Assembly (NCBI GenBank): GCA_031283785.1
Contig: JAITBC010000335.1
Coordinates: 1 to 31,697, forward strand
Source: Tannerella sp.
Lineage (GTDB): Bacteria; Bacteroidota; Bacteroidia; Bacteroidales; Tannerellaceae
Direction of reading: 5' to 3'
Length of the DNA stretch: 31,697 nt
In this document: positions 25,997 to 31,697 of the stretch, one piece after another
Position numbering within the stretch: position 1 is the stretch's first letter
Layout of the letters: every line of letters starts with the position of its first letter
Translations under genes and position numbers: made by a program
The notes under the pieces: generated by a model
Seen by the model: only the letters and a program-made list of their open reading frames with translations
Told to the model about the DNA's origin: nothing
Databases searched by the model: none

Positions 25997-26656
25997 TTAC
26001 TCCTTTCTATCCGGCAGAATTTTATCGAGATGAAGCGGCGGTTCGGCCGGTATGGAATCGCCTTCACCGGCGGCCGGGCGCATTTCTACGGTGAAATTGG
26101 CTGTGGAATGAAATATGCTGTATTCGCTCAAGTTCTGGTTTGCCGTGAATCCGATGCCGGTATTGAGTTCTTCTCCTTCCGTAATTTTTATAAAAGAATC
26201 CGAATAGAAAATTTTTTTGTTCTGGTCCCAAAATAACTGCGACGTTTCGAAGCGTACGCCATCCGTATTTGAGATATCGACATTGCCGTCTAACCGCCAC
26301 AGGTTGCGACGTTGGAAGTAATGGGCGGTATCGGCTTTTAAACTTGCTTCGACGTTAAAGGTGGAATCAAATTTTTCGAGATAGATGCCATCCGGGAAAT
26401 ACCAGTACGGTTCCGATGCTTTTCCGAATACGAGGAATGTGTCGGCGATTATCTTGTATCGTATGATGCCGGAATCGGGTACAAGCGTTTTGACATTCGT
26501 TTCTTTTAGCGTATAGGAAGTTTGCGGGTCGAACGTGATATCAACTATCTCGTTTTTCTCGCCGCTACAGGAGGTGAATACAAAAAAAGGCATTGCAATC
26601 GTTATGAGAACAATTGCAATGCCTTTTAAAGAATTTATCTCAACGTGATGAATCAT
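25997..26656 (-). CDS. lptC: LptC-like LPS transport lipoprotein
   Basis: This 219-residue protein resembles LptC, which links the LptB2FG extractor to the periplasmic bridge carrying lipopolysaccharide. It has an N-terminal hydrophobic segment ending in VFTSC, so it is probably lipid-anchored in addition to or instead of a membrane span. Beta-jellyroll blocks such as LFWDQNKKIFYSDSFIKI and GDSIPAEPPL are present. It overlaps the stop of a nine-codon frame that links it to the TPR gene. Upstream are the barrel protein and coaX. Confidence 0.8.
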   Translation of the reverse strand: MIHHVEINSLKGIAIVLITIAMPFFVFTSCSGEKNEIVDITFDPQTSYTLKETNVKTLVPDSGIIRYKIIADTFLVFGKASEPYWYFPDGIYLEKFDSTFNVEASLKADTAHYFQRRNLWRLDGNVDISNTDGVRFETSQLFWDQNKKIFYSDSFIKITEGEELNTGIGFTANQNLSEYSIFHSTANFTVEMRPAAGEGDSIPAEPPLHLDKILPDRKE

Positions 26657-26682
26657 CTGCGTGCTGGAAAGACTTTTTTCAT
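26653..26682 (-). other. Nine-codon relay frame between the TPR gene and lptC
   Basis: An ATG at 26682 overlaps the TPR stop (ATGA) and opens MKKVFPARR, whose TGA overlaps the lptC ATG at 26656. Ribosomes ending the TPR gene could restart here and again at lptC. It is probably a coupling device or chance, not a protein of its own. Confidence 0.35.
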
Positions 26683-28046
26683 CTGATTCTCACCGTTTCG
26701 CCGATCCATCCTCCGATGGTGAAAGTTTTGCCGTTATCCAGCTCGGGGTGCATAAATACTTCTTCTTTTGTAGGGAAAAACTTGGCGTAGGCTGCGATTA
26801 ATTTTCCGGCTTCTTCCGCAACGGAAGGATCGACCTGACGTGCCCGTTCGAGTTTGTCGACTATAGCATAATAAACGCATTTGTTAAGTACGGCGTCGTC
26901 AGGGAATATTCCCGTTTTTGCCCCTGCCGCATAGCAGGTGGCGATCACTAAGTATGCGCGTCCGTATTCGGGTTTTTCCGCGAGGCATTTCAGGCTGAAT
27001 TGTTTTGCTTTAGACAGACTGTTTTGCTGTTGCGCCATTATCGCTATTGCATAATAAAGTTCCGCTTTTATTTCGCTGTCTTCCGTCATTGCGATTGCTT
27101 CGTTATAATATTTCTCGGCTGCGTCATAGTCTTTGTCTTTGAAAGCTTTGTTCCCAAGTCCCATTGCCGATTCGGCCGTAGGCTCTATTTTATGTACATA
27201 TTCGGATGTCGTAAAGAACGCATCTGTCTCTTTGCAGTTTACACGGCGGAGCAACGTGAGCGTTTCTTTCAGGAAGTCAAGATTATCTTTGTTCTGTTCA
27301 ATTTTCGGGCCGTAAATGCTTTGCAACGTTTCGCAATCGGCGGCGCCACTGAGCGTGAAATTTTTTTCTATTTCGACTTTCCGGGTTGTTACGTTCTCTT
27401 CTTCTTTTTCGTTATTAGCCGCTTTTGCCGCAGCAATCTGAGTATCGAGTATGGAAGAGCATTTCAGGAAGTCGTTCACATACTGTTCTTTGTATTTCTC
27501 CAGATCGCTTTGCACAAGTTTAAACGAAGCGAACATGTAGAGCGAAACCGCCAATGGCTCCGTTTTTTCTTTAAATTCATTAATCGCCTCGCCTGTCCAT
27601 TGGTAAATTATGGCAGGATCGGTATTTTCTCCTTTCAACTGGTTGTAATTTTGTGCTTTACGTGATATAATCCAGTCTTTCCCGTATTGTTTGTCATCGC
27701 CGAAATATTTGATACGGTCGTCATATAATTTCATTAAATCATTGATGATAGGCTCTCTCTTTACAGCGTCGGTCTCTTCCGACAGTTGCCAGTTGATAAT
27801 GTTTACGCCGTATATATAGATGTTTTTGGTCGATGCCGGACATTCGTCATATACTGCTTTCCAAAATGGGTAAGCATCCTTGAAATTACCTGATTTAGCA
27901 TACGGGATAAATAAACTGATATTTGTAACACAGCGTATGCTATCTTCTCCCGAACCGTATGGCGTCCCGTTGTCAATACCTTTTTGTGCGCTCAAACCTG
28001 TAACTAAGAAGGCGCTTAGTACGAATGTAAAAAATTTTCCCTTCAT
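26679..28046 (-). CDS. Secreted TPR-repeat protein
   Basis: This 455-residue exported protein has the signal peptide MKGKFFTFVLSAFLVTGLSA. Tetratricopeptide repeats are best seen near the C-terminus (FKDKDYDAAEKYYNEAIAM and LSKAKQFSLKCLAEKPEYG). A lysine- and glutamate-rich helical stretch lies mid-protein (about 190-250). The start at 28046 is chosen for the signal peptide; the extension above it adds none. The neighbours suggest a part in envelope assembly, since it sits between an outer-membrane barrel protein and an LptC-like protein. No enzymatic motif is visible. Confidence 0.85.
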   Translation of the reverse strand: MKGKFFTFVLSAFLVTGLSAQKGIDNGTPYGSGEDSIRCVTNISLFIPYAKSGNFKDAYPFWKAVYDECPASTKNIYIYGVNIINWQLSEETDAVKREPIINDLMKLYDDRIKYFGDDKQYGKDWIISRKAQNYNQLKGENTDPAIIYQWTGEAINEFKEKTEPLAVSLYMFASFKLVQSDLEKYKEQYVNDFLKCSSILDTQIAAAKAANNEKEEENVTTRKVEIEKNFTLSGAADCETLQSIYGPKIEQNKDNLDFLKETLTLLRRVNCKETDAFFTTSEYVHKIEPTAESAMGLGNKAFKDKDYDAAEKYYNEAIAMTEDSEIKAELYYAIAIMAQQQNSLSKAKQFSLKCLAEKPEYGRAYLVIATCYAAGAKTGIFPDDAVLNKCVYYAIVDKLERARQVDPSVAEEAGKLIAAYAKFFPTKEEVFMHPELDNGKTFTIGGWIGETVRIR

Positions 28047-28072
28047 ATCATATAATTTAAAGTTGTTTAAAG

Positions 28073-29311
28073 TCAATCTACTTTTCGCTTAAAGAACCAG
28101 TGTTCGTTGAATGTATAACTCAATGTCATTCTTAAATAGTTCTCATTTATCATCGTTTTGGATTCCGGTTTTATGTTCAGATACTCAAATGATATATTTA
28201 CATACGAGCGTGTATCGCTTATCGGGAATCCGAATCCTGCCGTGGCGCCGTATTCCCTGTAACCGTTGCCCTGTACCTGAATATATGAACCGGTGTAGCT
28301 CACGCCCACCCTGTATCTCACGCGATTAAGGTACGGACGGGAAAACTGGTTGGGGATAAATTCGGCGCCGGCATTTATCTTTATACGGTTTTTAAATACA
28401 TTGTCGTCCCCGTCGAATGTGATCTTCTCCCAGCCCTGATAAGCAAAGTCCCCCGCTACTATAAGCCTGTTATCTTTTACATACGAAAGGCCGATGCCGT
28501 ATCCGGTCGGGATATCATAATTCCGGTTTATGGTATCGATTGTACTTCCCGAACTGCTTATGTGTTCGTATGAGTCATTATTGAGCCGTTTTTTCGGCGA
28601 GTATATAAGTCCCAATATCATACTCTCGGTTTTGCTCAGCGGTTGCGTATATTGCAGTCCGAAATCAAAGATTGCATCGCTGAATCTGATTTCTTTTTCT
28701 TTTATGACACTCGTAGTAGGATCCGACGACATATATTTTGTTGTTGCACCATGATTGATAGAACCGAACAGATAGTTGATATTTCCGCCTACCGAAAGGC
28801 GTTTCGTCCATAAATCGAAAGACAGTCCGCCATACAACAGGTTTAATCCGCCCTTTCCGGCGAATGCTTCCGTGTATTGTTGCCCGTTGGCCGTCTTTGT
28901 ATCTTCGAAATCGTATCCTACGTGTGAATACGGCAGTAGCCCGGCGCTTACGGCGACCCGCCGGTGCAACGGAAATTGCATCGCCATATACTCTACGTTT
29001 CCATTTATGTTTTGTTGTTTGTTTGTCCCGTCGTCATACCATGATGATTGGACCGAGGCGCCGAAATCGAACAGAAACGTCATGGAATCCATACACGAAT
29101 ACGAGGCCGGATTCATCGGATTAATCTGTTTGGACGAACGCAGTCCGATTCCGATTCCACCCATAGACCTGCCCGCTCCGAATGAGCGATTGGCCAGTTC
29201 TCCGTATCCATAACGTGTATATGGAGAGTTTGTCCTGTTTTGCGCCCCTGTCGTAACGGCGCATAAAAACAACACTCCCGATACAATAATCAAATCAATT
29301 TTTTTTCGCAT
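28073..29311 (-). CDS. Outer-membrane beta-barrel protein of unknown function
   Basis: This 412-residue protein has a signal peptide ending near GAQ (24). The mature part begins SPYTRYGYGELANRSFGAGR and continues with alternating hydrophobic and polar strands (KINAGAEFIPNQ, RYRVGVSYTG, YVNISFEYLNI), as in FadL-like Bacteroidetes barrels. The N-terminal GAGRSMGGIGIGLRSSKQIN stretch could be the hatch region. Its start overlaps coaX by 17 nt. The function is not known; the operon context suggests envelope biogenesis. Confidence 0.8.
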   Translation of the reverse strand: MRKKIDLIIVSGVLFLCAVTTGAQNRTNSPYTRYGYGELANRSFGAGRSMGGIGIGLRSSKQINPMNPASYSCMDSMTFLFDFGASVQSSWYDDGTNKQQNINGNVEYMAMQFPLHRRVAVSAGLLPYSHVGYDFEDTKTANGQQYTEAFAGKGGLNLLYGGLSFDLWTKRLSVGGNINYLFGSINHGATTKYMSSDPTTSVIKEKEIRFSDAIFDFGLQYTQPLSKTESMILGLIYSPKKRLNNDSYEHISSSGSTIDTINRNYDIPTGYGIGLSYVKDNRLIVAGDFAYQGWEKITFDGDDNVFKNRIKINAGAEFIPNQFSRPYLNRVRYRVGVSYTGSYIQVQGNGYREYGATAGFGFPISDTRSYVNISFEYLNIKPESKTMINENYLRMTLSYTFNEHWFFKRKVD

Positions 29312-30026
29312 TATATTCTAATATTCTATTTAAACCAACTAAAACCAAATTAGCGTCTGCAAAGATGTGATTTTTAAGTCGTCTTTCAAAATAAAAAGAA
29401 TGACCGCCTGTTAAAAAAACAAAAATATTGCCGTATTTTGCTTTCAGGGAATCAATAAAACCATCCATTTCGTAAACGATGCCGTTTATTACTCCGGCCA
29501 GAATTGCTGTTTCGGTGCTCGTCCCGATAAGCGGGACATCATCTTTCTCTTTTACCAGTGGCAACCGTTTCGTAAATGCATTAAGCGCCTTAAAGCGGGT
29601 AGTTAAACCGGGCGATATATTTCCGCCGATGTAAATTCCTGACGATTCGATTACCTCGTAAGTGATAGCCGTTCCGGCATCAATTACCAACAGGTTACGT
29701 CCGGGTTGCAAATAACAGCTTCCCACTGCTGCAGCAATCCTGTCCATGCCTAATGTGTTTCTTGTCTCATATTCCGTACGGATAGGTATCGGCGTATATT
29801 CATCCGGCAACAGGAAATAATTCAGATGTTCTTTCAAATAATCTGTCAATGCCTCATCCGTGTTGACAACCGATGATATGATTCCCTGTTCCGGACGGTA
29901 TTGTTTGACAATATCATTCACTACGGACTTGTCATCCCTGTCAACTAAAATAGAAGAAACGATCTTTCCGCAGTCGAAAATCGCCACTTTTAGTTTAGTG
30001 TTACCTTGTTCTACGATTAGATTCAC
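29295..30026 (-). CDS. coaX: Type III pantothenate kinase
   Basis: This 243-residue ASKHA-fold kinase phosphorylates pantothenate, the first step of coenzyme A synthesis. The motifs are EQGNTKLK at 6-13, G93-M-D-R96, DAGTA at 116-120, and GGNISPG at 134-140. The usual first motif is DxGNT, with Asp binding the phosphates via metal; here that position is Glu (E6). Length and other motifs are normal. It is the first gene of a minus-strand operon with a strong promoter at 30051-30081, and it overlaps the barrel gene by 17 nt. Confidence 0.94.
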   Translation of the reverse strand: MNLIVEQGNTKLKVAIFDCGKIVSSILVDRDDKSVVNDIVKQYRPEQGIISSVVNTDEALTDYLKEHLNYFLLPDEYTPIPIRTEYETRNTLGMDRIAAAVGSCYLQPGRNLLVIDAGTAITYEVIESSGIYIGGNISPGLTTRFKALNAFTKRLPLVKEKDDVPLIGTSTETAILAGVINGIVYEMDGFIDSLKAKYGNIFVFLTGGHSFYFERRLKNHIFADANLVLVGLNRILEYNAKKN

Positions 30027-30050
30027 CTTCCTGTGAAATTAAATCCGCGA

Positions 30051-30081
30051 CAAAGATAATGCATGGCAGGGGCAATACAAA
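30051..30081 (-). promoter_or_regulatory. Promoter of the coaX operon
   Basis: On the minus strand TTTG (30078-30081), 19 nt and TATCTTTG (30051-30058) match both elements of the Bacteroidetes promoter. The predicted leader to the ATG at 30026 is about 18 nt. Confidence 0.75.
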
Positions 30082-30139
30082 ATAATTTGATTTATTTTTG
30101 CCGCCGGCGACCGTATTTGATGCCGGTACGGATCGGAAA

Positions 30140-30159
30140 GAAGCCGTGACTGCGGCTTC
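30140..30159 (-). terminator. Possible terminator after the EEP-family gene
   Basis: GAAGCCG (30140-30146) and CGGCTTC (30153-30159) form a perfect seven-pair stem with a 6-nt loop, 8 nt after the stop at 30168. Only a short T-run follows on the minus strand, so it is a moderate terminator at best. It lies before the coaX promoter. Confidence 0.55.
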
Positions 30160-30167
30160 GTTGCCGC

Positions 30168-31343
30168 TCAATTTATTTTCAGGTAGCAATAGATCGGATA
30201 GTGATCGGACAGGTTGACGCGCGTGTCGACCCTGCAATTATACACTTCCATGTCCGACGAATACAGTATATGATCGATACGGAACAGGAAGAAGTTTTGA
30301 TTGTAGGATATTCCCATGCCGAAGCCGGATTCGGTATAGGCGTCGGAGAGCGAGCCTTGAAGCGTACGGTGCGCGTAGGATATGGGCGTGTCATTGAAAT
30401 CTCCGCAGACGATGATGTGATTTCCGTTTGCTTTACGGATCTCGCCGGCGACGGTTTCCGCCTGTTTCGCACGTATGCGGAAAGCCTGTCCCAACTTTTG
30501 CTGTATGGATCCCCGCAGCTCGTCGAACGATTCGAGACTTGCGTGCGTGATCATATCCGAGTATTTCGAACGGTCTTCCGCCGTAAATTTGAATGACTCT
30601 AAGTGGCTGTTTACAAGGACGATTTTTTTACCCTTAATGATTATCTCGTGGATGGAAGCCCCGTTGTATACGGAGGGGAACGCTATCCTGCGCGATTTTG
30701 TAATCGGAAATTTCGACAGTACGGCAAGCCCGTATTTATAACGTTTATTTCTCGACGGCGAAAAGATGATTTCCGCGATATATGGGTACATAGGCAAGGC
30801 CTCGGCAACCTTTTCGGAACTCATCAGATTCGGACGCGAACTTACCATGTATTCCTGCAGGCAAACGATGTCGGCGTCCGACTTCATTATGTACTGTATT
30901 ATTTTATTCGGCGATTCTTTCGTGTGGTCTTTATATGCGAAACTCATCACATTATATGAAAGGATTTTGATGACGTTTTCACGCGGTAAGACATTTGTTT
31001 TGATATGAAACGGGCAATAACGCATAATGGGCGTCCCGCAGGCAATAAAAATTACCGATAAAATGAATACCGACAACCATTTTTTTGTGAGTATCCAATA
31101 GATGAAGAAGCAGGCATTGACGAGCAAAAGAATCGGGAACGCGAGGCCGAGGTATGCAAACAACAGGTATTTCTCCGGCGATATCATGTCGGAATAAGCG
31201 GAAGCGACAAGGAGTATCGCTAAAATGATATTCAGCGAAGCGAAAAAAGAATGGAATAGCAGTTTTAACGAGGTCAACCATTCTGTTCTTTTCTTTCCTG
31301 CCGGCGCTTTTTTACCGCCCTGTTTTTTATTTCCTGCTCGCAT
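30168..31343 (-). CDS. Membrane-anchored endonuclease/exonuclease/phosphatase-family protein
   Basis: This 391-residue protein has a basic start (residues 1-20, many Lys/Arg), three hydrophobic spans at about 33-50, 60-82 and 88-106, and then an EEP-fold domain from about 125. Catalytic motifs are N131 in LSYNVMSF, E164 in CLQEY, the NSHLES block, CGDFNDTP with Asp and Asn, and LSDHYPIYC near the C-terminus. Metal-dependent phosphodiester cleavage is the family reaction; the substrate may be a nucleic acid or a phospholipid-type ester. The spans should place the catalytic domain on one face of the inner membrane. It overlaps the rhomboid gene by 17 nt. Confidence 0.88.
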   Translation of the reverse strand: MRAGNKKQGGKKAPAGKKRTEWLTSLKLLFHSFFASLNIILAILLVASAYSDMISPEKYLLFAYLGLAFPILLLVNACFFIYWILTKKWLSVFILSVIFIACGTPIMRYCPFHIKTNVLPRENVIKILSYNVMSFAYKDHTKESPNKIIQYIMKSDADIVCLQEYMVSSRPNLMSSEKVAEALPMYPYIAEIIFSPSRNKRYKYGLAVLSKFPITKSRRIAFPSVYNGASIHEIIIKGKKIVLVNSHLESFKFTAEDRSKYSDMITHASLESFDELRGSIQQKLGQAFRIRAKQAETVAGEIRKANGNHIIVCGDFNDTPISYAHRTLQGSLSDAYTESGFGMGISYNQNFFLFRIDHILYSSDMEVYNCRVDTRVNLSDHYPIYCYLKIN

Positions 31344-31697
31344 CGAATAGCATCTTTTTCTCTTCCGACGAAAGACTGCCGTATCCCGAACGTTTAAGTT
31401 TATCCAAAATCTCGTCGATCATCCTGTTTTCTTCATTTTTCCGTCGGCGGTATTCGTCGTCCGTCTCCGTCCGGTGATTTTTTTGACGGTTGGTTTTATC
31501 CGTTTCCTTGCGGTAAATTTTAAACGAAGGCCTGCGGGTTATGAAATTGACAAGTTTATCGATGACCCTGTTAATGGGGTTTACTATCCGGTATCGGGAT
31601 GCAAAGAATATGCCGAGCAACGAGCCTCCTATATGGGCAATATGTCCGCCGGTGTTTTCGGTAGTGATGGCAATGATGTCGAGAAGGAAGACGCCGG
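31327..31697 (-). CDS. Rhomboid-family intramembrane serine protease, C-terminal part, runs off the right edge
   Basis: The frame is open to the window edge. The visible N-terminal piece reads TTENTGGHIAHIGGSLLG, the last transmembrane helix of a rhomboid with the catalytic His in AHIGG. The serine-bearing GxSG helix is outside the window. After the helix comes a charged cytoplasmic tail of about 95 residues that ends in a helix-rich segment (IDEILDKLKRSGYGSLS). Bacteroidetes rhomboids often have such tails. It is the upstream gene of the EEP-family protein and overlaps it by 17 nt. Confidence 0.85.
   Translation of the reverse strand, partial: GVFLLDIIAITTENTGGHIAHIGGSLLGIFFASRYRIVNPINRVIDKLVNFITRRPSFKIYRKETDKTNRQKNHRTETDDEYRRRKNEENRMIDEILDKLKRSGYGSLSSEEKKMLFDASRK

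Noticed and set aside
27000..27665. A 221-codon plus-strand open frame inside the TPR gene
   Set aside because: It is antisense to TPR repeats and very rich in Phe and Cys, as expected from reversed Lys/Glu codons.

Overview
The window looks like a chromosome segment of an anaerobic member of the Bacteroidales. The signs are a SusC/SusD outer-membrane pair with an ECF sigma factor and a FecR anti-sigma factor, Bacteroidetes-style promoters (TTTG, about 19-21 nt, TAnnTTTG) before several operons, a fused biotin gene bioB-bioA, a type III pantothenate kinase, and a DUF4837 lipoprotein beside pdxA and rlmN. I do not assign a genus. I saw no tRNA, rRNA, CRISPR array or insertion sequence.

Region 1 (1-10,939, nearly all minus strand) is a sigma/anti-sigma controlled uptake locus. 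In transcription order it holds an ECF sigma factor, a FecR-like anti-sigma factor, SusC, SusD, an intrinsic terminator, and then an M28 metallopeptidase and a trehalase-like GH37 hydrolase that runs off the left edge. Between sigma and FecR, on the opposite strand, lies a decayed GH63-type glycosidase gene. It has an internal frame-shifting deletion and a lost 3' end. Its remaining 3' end overlaps the last codons of the sigma gene, so one deletion probably cut both convergent genes.

Region 2 (11,116-17,277, plus strand) is a complete biotin operon. A well-formed promoter is followed by an unrecognised 113-residue cysteine-containing protein, a possible attenuator hairpin, and then bioBA (fusion), bioF, bioG, bioC and bioD. 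BioC and BioG make pimeloyl-ACP; BioF, BioA, BioD and BioB turn it into biotin. The BioB half keeps the radical-SAM cluster but lacks one classical ligand of the sulfur-donor cluster and has other cysteines nearby.

Region 3 (17,375-20,326, minus strand) is a tightly coupled set of four genes: a TagD-like cytidylyltransferase, a short-chain dehydrogenase, a CDP-alcohol phosphotransferase and an acyltransferase. Together they read like a pathway for making and attaching a polar headgroup to a membrane lipid. This is the best candidate here for an undescribed system. Upstream are pdxA (vitamin B6), a DUF4837 lipoprotein and rlmN.

Region 4 (23,705-31,697, minus strand) is an envelope and housekeeping block: coaX, an outer-membrane barrel protein, a TPR protein, an LptC-like lipoprotein and a PpiD-like periplasmic chaperone. 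Upstream are a membrane-anchored endonuclease/exonuclease/phosphatase-family protein and the end of a rhomboid protease that runs off the right edge.
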